Positions 1 through 6,228 of a DNA stretch of 11,086 nucleotides are shown piece after piece (the stretch's first letter is position 1; each line of letters starts with the position of its first letter). The notes beneath the pieces were generated by a model. It was not told where the DNA came from and searched no databases. It was given only the letters and a program-made list of their open reading frames with translations. This DNA is from Clostridium sp. (GTDB lineage: Bacteria; Bacillota; Clostridia; Lachnospirales; Lachnospiraceae). The stretch is taken from positions 1 to 11,086 of the forward strand of contig JAMPFS010000075.1 in the NCBI GenBank assembly GCA_023664325.1, given 5' to 3'. Made by a program: the position numbers and the translations under genes.

Positions 1-2
1 AT

Positions 3-266
3 CTCTACTCCCACTATTATGAAACGGAGGACTTTGACGATATGACGGATGAATCATACATGACGGATATTGACATTATCTGTAAAGAGCATGAAGATAT
101 TTTAATTACAAAAGAAAGAGAATGGAGCGAAGCGTTGGCAGCACAGGATAGAGAACACAATAAAATTTTAGCAGCGCAGAATAGGGAACACAATAAAGTC
201 TTAGCAGCAAAGAATCAAGAAATTGCCCAATTAAAAGAACAGCTTGCCAGACTACAGACACAGTAA
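3..266 (+). CDS. C-terminal part of an unidentified protein with an 11-residue-repeat coiled-coil tail (5' partial)
   Basis: The frame is open from the left edge of the window to a TAA at 264-266, so this is most likely the end of a larger gene that starts outside. The first ATG is at 42, with a GGAGG at 26-30 whose spacing (11 nt) is long for a ribosome binding site. A complete 74-residue protein is therefore possible but less likely. The 13 codons before that ATG read as ordinary protein (LYSHYYETEDFDD). The tail is strongly charged and helical. It has two near-identical 11-residue units (AAQDREHNKIL, AAQNREHNKVL) and a diverged third (AAKNQEIAQLK), which is a hendecad pattern typical of a long coiled coil. 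An acidic stretch precedes it. No catalytic motif lies in the visible part, so function cannot be assigned. Coiled-coil tails of this kind occur on many Firmicutes proteins. Confidence 0.6.
   Translation, partial: LYSHYYETEDFDDMTDESYMTDIDIICKEHEDILITKEREWSEALAAQDREHNKILAAQNREHNKVLAAKNQEIAQLKEQLARLQTQ
138..236 (+). repeat. 33-bp tandem repeat encoding an 11-residue coiled-coil unit
   Basis: Units lie at 138-170, 171-203 and a diverged 204-236. The first two differ at only a few bases and encode AAQDREHNKIL and AAQNREHNKVL. The period is 11 residues, not 7, which fits a hendecad coiled coil. The close DNA match suggests recent duplication by slippage or recombination. Confidence 0.75.
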
Positions 267-298
267 GGAAGGATTCGACTTTTCCTGTTTTTTGATAA
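263..298 (+). terminator. Possible weak terminator after the coiled-coil gene
   Basis: Just after the stop codon there is a short inverted repeat (AGGAA ... TTCCT, about 11-nt loop) followed by TGTTTTTT. The stem is only five pairs, so this is a weak candidate. Its position directly behind the gene is the main support. Confidence 0.3.
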
Positions 299-366
299 CT
301 GGTGTTTCAAAAGGAACGGCTTATATCCGCACAATGCTTAGCCAAAAACACTTGACTGCTCCGGCT

Positions 367-714
367 TCAAAAAATGGGAGAAGCCAAAAATCTTTTATTA
401 GCACTAATGTATTGATTTAGTTCTTCATCTATGTTTCTTCCATTATCACATGGCATATAACCTATAAGATTACTAATCTCCTCTGGATATTCCCACTCCA
501 CATAAACATCTTCTATCACGCTATATATTTCATCACTTAAATAAACGTAAGCATCATAAATAATTGCAAAAATCCACTTAGAATTTATCATTTTTATATC
601 CATCTCTGCTTCCCTTGATGCCAAGTCAGATATCATTTCTTCTACTTCATCTTCTTCTGCAATGTATAACTTCAACACATCATCAAAGTAGTCTACAACT
701 TCTGACAAAATCAA
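367..714 (-). CDS. Small acidic protein of unknown function, coupled to the upstream gene
   Basis: The frame can be extended to a GTG at 735, which would overlap the previous gene by 25 nt with no visible SD. A better start is TTG at 714-712. It overlaps the upstream stop codon as TTGA and follows AAAGGAG (726-720) with a 5-nt spacer. That gives 115 residues and classic translational coupling. The protein is acidic, cytoplasmic (no signal peptide or membrane helix) and probably mostly helical. It carries a run of acidic residues (AEEDEVEEM) and a motif WEYPEEISNLIGYMP near residues 80-95. That motif reminds me of small DUF2247-type proteins, but this is recall only and could not be checked. 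With the neighbouring small genes it could belong to an orphan immunity-gene cluster. No toxin gene is visible, so this is an inference from context. Confidence 0.7.
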   Translation of the reverse strand: MILSEVVDYFDDVLKLYIAEEDEVEEMISDLASREAEMDIKMINSKWIFAIIYDAYVYLSDEIYSVIEDVYVEWEYPEEISNLIGYMPCDNGRNIDEELNQYISANKRFLASPIF

Positions 715-1115
715 AATAGCTCCTTTGCATTCCACTCATCCATTATTTCTTCACTTTCAAAACATAAGGGAATTTGTTCTATTAACTTCCCTATACTCTC
801 TTGAGTATATTTATCCAGTTTTTTTATATTACAATTATACATTTCAATAGCATCCTCTGTCTTTAACAAAAACAACACTGCCATTGCACAATGTCCGGTT
901 GTCCATTCTCCTAATAATTTAGGTTCATTCTGTATGTTTCGTGATATAAAATTCAATTTTTGAATAATTCTGCTTTCTGTCATTCCATTTCTAAAAACAG
1001 CCATAATCGCATTAGCTTTTACCAGAGCAAACTGGCTGTCTAAATACTGTTCTAATTCCTGATTCGTAAAATTATTCATCAACAGATTATTTATTGTTTC
1101 TTGTATATCTTTCAT
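711..1115 (-). CDS. Small helical protein of unknown function, HEAT-like or immunity-type
   Basis: The 134-residue frame starts at an ATG (1115-1113) preceded by CAGGAGA at good spacing, so the start is well supported. The protein has no signal peptide and no membrane segment. It looks all-helical, with amphipathic stretches around residues 28-45 (SQFALVKANAIMAVFRN) and 70-88 (GHCAMAVLFLLKTEDAIEM) of the kind found in HEAT-like repeat proteins. It is the first gene of a two-gene minus-strand unit. The downstream gene begins inside its stop codon, which implies co-translation and perhaps a complex. Small paired genes of this type are common among immunity proteins of polymorphic-toxin loci. 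That role is inferred from size, fold guess and setting. No family could be assigned with confidence. Confidence 0.72.
   Translation of the reverse strand: MKDIQETINNLLMNNFTNQELEQYLDSQFALVKANAIMAVFRNGMTESRIIQKLNFISRNIQNEPKLLGEWTTGHCAMAVLFLLKTEDAIEMYNCNIKKLDKYTQESIGKLIEQIPLCFESEEIMDEWNAKELF
712..726 (-). promoter_or_regulatory. SD and TTG start decision for the 714-367 gene
   Basis: AAAGGAG (726-720) lies inside the last codons of the upstream gene, five bases before TTG at 714-712. The upstream TGA stop at 713-711 overlaps this TTG. This arrangement favours the short form of the downstream protein over the GTG start at 735. Confidence 0.6.
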
Positions 1116-1194
1116 TTCGTCTCCTGCTTGTCTAATTTGTACTTAATGCCAACAGCGATTAGCAATCACGAATACCGTATCTATTTGGAGTATT

Positions 1195-1557
1195 TTATAC
1201 AATTTCAGTCAACTCAAACCGCTCGTCCACTGGGAAACATCTCTCGTAACAAATCCATAATATCTACACACCTGCATACGGATCATCAACATTGCACCCG
1301 TACTCACTTTCTGCCTCACGAATATTTATCTTTACATTCTCGTTATGAATATTTGTTCTGTTTTTCAAAATGTAATCAAATAAATTTCCCATTCCAAGTC
1401 TTGGAATAATACACAAAATATAGTCCATCATTTCTTCGTCTTCAAAATTTATGATTGATTTTAAATATCCTTTCAATTTGTCACATTCTAATGAATCCGG
1501 AAGTGTGCTAAACCTGGTCATCTTATTCCCTGCCATTTCATACAAATAAATAGACAT
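1195..1557 (-). pseudogene. Small unknown gene, probably broken by two compensating indels
   Basis: An intact stretch reads from ATG (1557-1555) to a TAG at 1266-1264, giving 97 residues that end DDPYAGV. Immediately after the stop, a neighbouring frame continues as VDIMDLLREMFP. The original frame then resumes as PVDERFELTEIV and ends at TAA (1197-1195). Removing one GT from the GTGTGT run next to the stop and one C from the later CCC run would restore a single reading frame with a natural charged C-terminus (about 120 residues). This suggests two length changes totalling +3. The start lacks a strong SD (only AGTGAG, 8 nt away) and sits inside the arm of the inverted repeat at 1555-1758, so the true N-terminus may also be lost. 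The protein is helical, acidic and of unknown family. Alternatively the 97-residue form is translated as it stands. Confidence 0.5.
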
Positions 1558-1758
1558 AAGCAAAACTCACTATTTCCAAAAACCAGTTGTGCAATACAGA
1601 CAATATCGCAAGCGGGGTATTGGGGAGCCGTCGGTACTTAGGTGCCGTATTTTGGCACCTTATGTACCGTTACGAGCGATACATAGCGCAAGCGTACCCG
1701 GCTGTGATTTGTCTATATTGCACAACGGACAGTTGCGAAAACTTAAGTTTTGCTCATG
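1555..1758. mobile_element. MITE-like imperfect inverted-repeat element without coding capacity
   Basis: Three nested pairs of arms share one centre near 1650-1657. The outer arms are CATAAGCAAAACT (1555-1567) against AGTTTTGCTCATG (1746-1758). The middle arms are GTTGTGCAATACAGACAAT (1586-1604) against ATTTGTCTATATTGCACAAC (1707-1726). The inner hairpin is CGGTAC (1632-1637) plus AGGTGCC (1640-1646), pairing with GGCACCT (1654-1660) and GTACCG (1664-1669). The core is richer in GC than its flanks. Short open frames on both strands look like artefacts of the palindrome. No transposase is present. A clear target-site duplication could not be seen, so the exact ends are uncertain: the unit may be only the 141-bp core 1586-1726. 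This is typical of a non-autonomous miniature element or a large repeated stem-loop. Confidence 0.6.
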
Positions 1759-1941
1759 GCTAATACAAATAAGTGTAATTATTCTATCAACTTTTCTATC
1801 CCATGAGTGCCGTTCCACCTTCATCAACCCCAATCTTATATCCATTTTATATTGTTTCCCCTATCTTTACAAGTACTGACTAAGGAACAAAAAGCCTTGA
1901 TTTTCCTATCATGCAACGGAAAGTAGCATAAAAATATTCCT
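1759..1941. other. Gene-free spacer between the inverted repeat and the ABC operon
   Basis: This AT-rich stretch carries no convincing gene. On the minus strand a 61-codon frame from ATG 1845 runs into the inverted-repeat element and is probably spurious. In another minus frame, a 15-codon piece at 1843-1799 reads GYKIGVDEGGTALMG between stop codons. It could be a trace of a decayed small gene, but it is too short to assign. Confidence 0.4.
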
Positions 1942-1951
1942 TTGTATACAA
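1942..1951. promoter_or_regulatory. Candidate operator palindrome upstream of the ABC operon
   Basis: TTGTATACAA is a perfect 10-bp palindrome about 70 bp before the first start codon. A second, looser dyad, GTTG-N6-CAAC, follows at 1954-1967. The third gene of the operon encodes an XRE regulator, so an autoregulatory operator here is plausible. It is not demonstrated. Confidence 0.3.
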
Positions 1952-1968
1952 CTGTTGGTAGTGCAACT

Positions 1969-2011
1969 CCACCTTTTAAAGTATGCTAACATCATGAAAA
2001 ACGAAAGGTGG
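1969..2011 (+). promoter_or_regulatory. Inverted repeat including the SD of the ABC ATPase gene, with a possible -10 box
   Basis: CCACCTTT (1969-1976) is exactly complementary to AAAGGTGG (2004-2011). The right arm is the SD of the ATPase gene, seven bases before its ATG. With a small bulge the pairing extends to CAAC/GTTG. Between the arms lies TATGCT (1982-1987), a possible -10 box, but no good -35 is seen at the normal distance. If transcription starts upstream of 1969, the hairpin could hide the SD. If it starts near 1994, the repeat is more likely a protein-binding dyad. Confidence 0.35.
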
Positions 2012-2018
2012 TTGTGTT

Positions 2019-2780
2019 ATGAGCAAGCAAACAGTGATATCGGCAAAGCATTTGAAAAAATCTTTTGGCGAAAAAGAAAATCTACAGACGATTTACTCAG
2101 ATTTGAACATTGATATTTATCAGGGGGATTTTACAGTAATTATGGGTTCTTCGGGAGCAGGAAAGTCTACCTTAATGTATTCGCTGTCAGGAATGGACAA
2201 GCCGGATGGCGGAGAAATTGACTTTGACGGTACGGATATTACGAAATTAAATAGTGACAAGCTGGCAGTGTTCCGGCGGAGCGAGTGTGGATTCGTGTTC
2301 CAGCAGATCTACTTATTAGATAGAATGAGCCTGATGGATAATGTCGTTACGGCAGGAGTGCTGACAAGCAAGAACCGGGAAGACATCAAAAATCGGGCAA
2401 AAGAGCTTTTTTCTTTAGTAAATATTCCGGAAATTACCTGGAAGAAAACACCTTCCCAGATTTCCGGCGGTGAGGCGCAAAGAGCGGGAATTGTGCGGGC
2501 AGTCATCAATAATCCGAATGTACTTTTTGCCGATGAGCCGACAGGAGCATTAAATTCCGCAAACGGAACTGCCGTTTTAGACGTTTTCAGTTCCCTTCAC
2601 GAGAAAGGGCAAAGTATTGTCATGGTTACGCACGACAAGAAATCCGCGTTAAGGGGCAACCGCATCCTTTATATTAAGGATGGCGAAATTTATGGTGAGT
2701 GCGATTTAGGGAAATTTGAGCCGGATAACACGGAAAGAACAGAAAGATTTGAAAAATTCATTTCTGAAATGGGGTGGTAG
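2019..2780 (+). CDS. ABC transporter ATP-binding protein, MacB/LolD/BceA-type
   Basis: This 253-residue cytoplasmic ATPase powers the permease encoded next door. All hallmarks are present: Walker A GSSGAGKST (residues 43-51), Q-loop GFVFQQ (91-96), signature ISGGEAQR (148-155), Walker B VLFADEP (168-174) followed by TGAL, and the switch histidine in VMVTHD (201-206). Length and the GGE form of the signature match the MacB/LolD/BceA group, whose partners are FtsX-type permeases and which act by mechanotransmission rather than classical import. The start has AAAGGTGG seven bases upstream. The stop overlaps or abuts the permease start, so the two are co-translated. Substrate cannot be read from the ATPase. 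Antimicrobial-peptide resistance, peptide export or lipoprotein handling are all possible. Confidence 0.95.
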   Translation: MSKQTVISAKHLKKSFGEKENLQTIYSDLNIDIYQGDFTVIMGSSGAGKSTLMYSLSGMDKPDGGEIDFDGTDITKLNSDKLAVFRRSECGFVFQQIYLLDRMSLMDNVVTAGVLTSKNREDIKNRAKELFSLVNIPEITWKKTPSQISGGEAQRAGIVRAVINNPNVLFADEPTGALNSANGTAVLDVFSSLHEKGQSIVMVTHDKKSALRGNRILYIKDGEIYGECDLGKFEPDNTERTERFEKFISEMGW

Positions 2781-2782
2781 GA

Positions 2783-5017
2783 TTGAAAAGGATTGTAACA
2801 CTGATTATACATAATCTGAAAAAGGCAAAAGGGCAGTATCTATCCTTTGGCTTTATCATCTGCCTGACGGCATTTATGATGAATATTGCTCTCGTGCTTG
2901 CATTTCAGACATTCAGCGCCTATGACAGCCGATTTGATGAGCTTGACACGGCAGACATTAATTTTATCATTCCAGAGTTTCAGGATGACAGCGAAATCAT
3001 GACCGAGGTTGAGAAAATAGACGGCGTATCCGCAGTCGAACAGCATGACGGCGTATTTGTTTCGGCAACCGTCCGTGAATTTGCAAACTCTGATTTTGAC
3101 ATGAATACGGTTTTTTATAATCTTGACGACACAAGGACAATCAATCGGCTTGATGTTGCAAATTATCAGAAAAAGGATGAAAATACCGTTTATATCCCGA
3201 TGTATATGCGGGAACTGGGCGGTTTTGCCGAAGACGGCGATATTACCTATTCCGTGGATGACACGGATTATACCTATACCGTCGGCGGAATTGTATCCGA
3301 AATGCAATATGGAAATTATGGTACCGGACTGATTGGCGGATATCTTCCGTCTGCTGCTTATGAAAAGTTTGCAGATGAACACGAGGAACAAGCCATCACA
3401 GAGTATTCATTGCAAACTACCGATAACGCTGATTTACTCAAAATCAAAAATGCCATAACCGACATTCTAAGTGATAAAGGCATTGCTGCATTAAGCATGA
3501 GCGACAGGGATGCCAGTAAACAGACAAGAACGATGGTATGTACCCTGCTGATTGTTATTTTTCTGGCACTTGCGGCAATCATATTGGCAGTAAGCATATT
3601 CTTAAGCAGTTTCCGGATACGCAGTACCATTGAAGATGAACTTGCGCAGATGGGGGTTTTGAAAGCGATTGGCTATACAAGCAACATGATTATTTGTGCG
3701 GTTGCCTGCCCTTACACACTGGTAGGCATCGTTTCCACCGTAATCGGCGCAGCCCTGTCCTATGCAGTCCTGCCTTCCGTAGCAATGGTTTTGGCAATTC
3801 AATCCGGGTTTACCTATACTCCCGTCTTTGACGGAACTGCGCTGTTAATCGTTGTAGTCATACTTGTACTTGCAATACTGTTGTTTGCTTATCTTTCGGC
3901 AATGAAAATATATAAATTAGAGCCGATGAATGCCATAAGAGGAAGTAAAGGAACCGGTGGCGCCGGACAAAATATATTGTTGGCTGTTTTGTCAATTGGT
4001 ATAATGGTGTTATTATCCTTTGCCGGCACGCTTCTTTACAACGTAAGCATCAAACCGGACAATTTTATGAAAACGCTTTCCGAAGAAACGCCGTCTGTTA
4101 TTTTTACCGTGCAAAATGATAAAATGTCAGAGGTGAAAGAGATTCTTAACGAGGATAACCGGGTACAGCTCGTTTTGGAATACGCTTCGGCGCCTCTCAG
4201 TTATGAAGACGGAAGTATCACTGCCTTTGTGTGTGAAGATTTTGGAAAAGTAACAAATGATATATGTTATGAGGGGCGGAATCCGCAAAATGAGAATGAA
4301 ATTGCAGTGGGCAATATGCTGGCAGATGACTATCCGATTGACAGCAAGATAAAAATTACCGCCTCTGACAAGTCAGCCACTTATGTGGTAACCGGCTACA
4401 TCCAAAGTGTCAACCAGGCTGGAAAAGCATGTGAATTGACAAGCGAGGGGTATGAAAGAATCGACGGCACAATGAACACGGTCAATGTTTATCTGCATGA
4501 AAAAGAAGCTGCGGAATTTATCGAAGAGTATGAAGAAGATCACGATTCACTGATCGCCTCTTCCCTGAATTATGAACAGTTAAATGCGAACAGCCAGACA
4601 ATGTATGCAGGTATTGTGTCCGCAGTGGCAGTCATTTTATTCATCATTTCTGTTCTGATGGTACTGCTTGTACTGTATGTGATTATCAATTCCATGATTA
4701 CCAGAAGCAAACAGGAATTTGGTATCTATAAGGCAGTCGGCTACACAAGCAGGCAGCTTACGATAATGACAGCAGCCCGGTTTATACCGGTTGTCGCTCT
4801 GTCTTCCATTTTGTCGGCAGCAGCAGGAATATGGTATCTTCCGGTCATCAACCGCATGATTTTGAGCCAGATTGGAGCCATAAAAAATTATTTTGAAGTA
4901 TCTATTTTCATACTGCTTGTATTTGCCATTATTTTTACTGTTGTTGCCTTTTTAATCAGTGTACTTTTAGCAGCACCGATTAAAAAGATTACCGCCTATT
5001 CTCTCTTAAAGGAGTAG
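2783..5017 (+). CDS. FtsX/MacB-type ABC transporter permease with two FtsX domains
   Basis: Two starts compete: GTG at 2774 (747 residues), which has no good SD and overlaps the ATPase stop, and TTG at 2783 (744 residues, MKRIVTLII), which has GGGGTGG five bases upstream. The latter is preferred. In the 747 numbering, a membrane segment at about 20-45 is followed by a large outside domain (46-250). Three segments come next (about 253-280, 304-338, 355-377). A second set follows: a segment at 399-422, a second outside domain (423-612), and three more segments (613-642, 668-690, 709-734). Each half ends in an FtsX core with the matching motifs LKAIGYTS and YKAVGYTS, which sit where coupling to the ATPase is expected. 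This eight-segment, two-ectodomain layout differs from the ten-segment BceB type with its single outside domain. The protein should act in the cell membrane with the ATPase. Its substrate is unknown. Confidence 0.92.
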   Translation: MKRIVTLIIHNLKKAKGQYLSFGFIICLTAFMMNIALVLAFQTFSAYDSRFDELDTADINFIIPEFQDDSEIMTEVEKIDGVSAVEQHDGVFVSATVREFANSDFDMNTVFYNLDDTRTINRLDVANYQKKDENTVYIPMYMRELGGFAEDGDITYSVDDTDYTYTVGGIVSEMQYGNYGTGLIGGYLPSAAYEKFADEHEEQAITEYSLQTTDNADLLKIKNAITDILSDKGIAALSMSDRDASKQTRTMVCTLLIVIFLALAAIILAVSIFLSSFRIRSTIEDELAQMGVLKAIGYTSNMIICAVACPYTLVGIVSTVIGAALSYAVLPSVAMVLAIQSGFTYTPVFDGTALLIVVVILVLAILLFAYLSAMKIYKLEPMNAIRGSKGTGGAGQNILLAVLSIGIMVLLSFAGTLLYNVSIKPDNFMKTLSEETPSVIFTVQNDKMSEVKEILNEDNRVQLVLEYASAPLSYEDGSITAFVCEDFGKVTNDICYEGRNPQNENEIAVGNMLADDYPIDSKIKITASDKSATYVVTGYIQSVNQAGKACELTSEGYERIDGTMNTVNVYLHEKEAAEFIEEYEEDHDSLIASSLNYEQLNANSQTMYAGIVSAVAVILFIISVLMVLLVLYVIINSMITRSKQEFGIYKAVGYTSRQLTIMTAARFIPVVALSSILSAAAGIWYLPVINRMILSQIGAIKNYFEVSIFILLVFAIIFTVVAFLISVLLAAPIKKITAYSLLKE

Positions 5018-5039
5018 GTATAGAAAGAGGAGGTTTATT

Positions 5040-5915
5040 ATGAATTTTTCAGAGAAATTGAAAGAGATAAGAAAAAATGAAGGATTGTCACAGGAGCAAC
5101 TTGCCGAGAAAATCGGCGTGTCCAGACAGGCGATCACAAAATGGGAGACCGGAAAGGGCTTACCGGATGTTGAAAACATGGTAATCATCGCAGAGATTTT
5201 TAAAACGACCTTAGATGAGCTGCTTCGCGACTCTGCCACACAGCAAAAACAGGAACCGTCTGTTTATACCAGCGAAACCATTTATGATATTGACTGCGAG
5301 AAACATTTTGATGTCAATATCGGGGATGCGGCTACCATCATACTATCATCAGGAACAGATGAGAAGCTCCATATCAAGCTGTCATCGGAAACATTTGAGA
5401 ATTTAGGCACAATGTTTAAGATCAAATTGGACGAAAAGAAAAACAAGCTGGATGTCAATTGCCTGAACAAGAACAAATTAAGCCGCTACGAGGTGGAGGA
5501 TTCCCTGATGGTTGAGATTATTCTTCCTGAAAAATACTCTGACCATTGTGAGATAGCCGCTTCCGTTAAACTTCTTGTGATAAAGAACCTTCATCTGCGC
5601 CGTTTGGAATATGATGGGGATGCAGGGCAGGTTCTGATTTCAGACAGCAGCGGCAGCCTGGAATTTACAGCCAAAACGGATTATGACATTACCATTGATA
5701 AAATTAACGGCAGATTGGATATCAACCAGTGGAAGGCAAAAACCGTTGTCCACCTGCCGGAAGAAAATATCGTAAATGTCACAAACAGAGGGCGCAAATG
5801 TGATGTTTATTATATGAAAGAAGATAATGTCATCGAGTATGCAAATTCGGCTGACGGTGAAAATGAACTTAGCGCTTCGGGGATATTTTCGGAGTTGGTT
5901 GTAGATTTGACATAA
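5040..5915 (+). CDS. XRE-family regulator fused to a DUF4097-like beta-rich domain
   Basis: The 291-residue product starts at ATG 5040 with AGGAGG six bases upstream, 22 bp after the permease stop, so it is the third gene of the operon. Residues 1-65 are a textbook HTH_3/XRE DNA-binding domain (LSQEQLAEKIGVSRQAITKWE at 16-36). After a Gln-rich hinge (about 66-75), residues 83-291 form repeating short beta strands (DVNIGDAATIILSSG, SGSLEFTAKTDYDITI, GRLDINQWKAKTVVHL) like the beta-helical DUF4097/putative-adhesin fold. No membrane helix or signal peptide is present, so this domain is cytoplasmic. Its place in the operon suggests it controls the transporter genes, with the C-terminal part as sensor or oligomerisation module. 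That role is inferred. The helix-turn-helix call is very strong and the DUF4097 call is moderate. Confidence 0.9.
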   Translation: MNFSEKLKEIRKNEGLSQEQLAEKIGVSRQAITKWETGKGLPDVENMVIIAEIFKTTLDELLRDSATQQKQEPSVYTSETIYDIDCEKHFDVNIGDAATIILSSGTDEKLHIKLSSETFENLGTMFKIKLDEKKNKLDVNCLNKNKLSRYEVEDSLMVEIILPEKYSDHCEIAASVKLLVIKNLHLRRLEYDGDAGQVLISDSSGSLEFTAKTDYDITIDKINGRLDINQWKAKTVVHLPEENIVNVTNRGRKCDVYYMKEDNVIEYANSADGENELSASGIFSELVVDLT

Positions 5916-5960
5916 GGGGAAGAACATATAAGGTTGCAATTGGCATAGAGAAAAAGCGGT

Positions 5961-6012
5961 TGCAGCGGTTGTCCGGGGTTCGTTTTAAACCCGGCAGCCG
6001 CTGCATTTGTTT
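5961..6012 (+). terminator. Terminator of the ABC-XRE operon
   Basis: TGCAGCGG (5961-5968) pairs with CCGCTGCA (5998-6005), and the inner part CCGGGGTT pairs with AAACCCGG around a small loop. The result is a long GC-rich stem about 45 nt after the regulator's stop codon. It is followed by a modest T-rich stretch, TTTGTTT. Confidence 0.75.
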
Positions 6013-6150
6013 AAGTTTCCCCATTTTTTTCCGAGAGCTGATTTTGTTGCTACAGCCGTTCGCAATCTGACATTGCCTGAAAAAGACGGTTGTATTTCAC
6101 TACCTCTTATGTTAGAAAAGCACCTACTCCAAAATGGATGCCCTCAATAA
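5989..6150 (+). pseudogene. Possible remnant of an unidentified gene (C-terminal end only)
   Basis: Between the two converging terminators, one plus-strand frame stays open from 5989 to a TAA at 6148-6150. It has no plausible start codon or SD. From about 6040 it reads like real protein (RADFVATAVRNLTLPEKD, then GCISLPLMLEKHLLQNG), ending CPQ. This may be the tail of a lost gene. The family is not recognised and chance is not excluded. Apart from this and the two terminators, the region 5916-6228 appears empty. Confidence 0.25.
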
Positions 6151-6190
6151 AAACGAGAACCCCAGAGATATACTCTCTCAAGGTTCTCGC
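6146..6190 (-). terminator. Terminator of the BspA-like gene
   Basis: On the minus strand, CGAGAACC (6189-6182) pairs with GGTTCTCG (6161-6154), with an inner AGAGA/TCTCT pairing. The stem is followed directly by TTTTTATT (6153-6146). This is a canonical intrinsic terminator about 40 nt after the stop codon of the large gene. Confidence 0.88.
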
Positions 6191-6228
6191 CATAATATAC
6201 ATCCAGCTTTATCTATAAATTCTTCTGT

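Noticed and set aside
363..386. A 6-bp hairpin (GGCTTC / GAAGCC) over the stop codon of the 714-367 gene.
   Set aside because: The T-run is in the loop and not after the stem, so it does not fit an intrinsic terminator.
1589..1879. A 96-codon plus-strand frame across the inverted repeat, and a 61-codon minus-strand frame at 1660-1845.
   Set aside because: Both run through the palindromic element, and the plus-strand frame has no SD. The minus-strand one has only a distant AGGGGA. Probably not genes.
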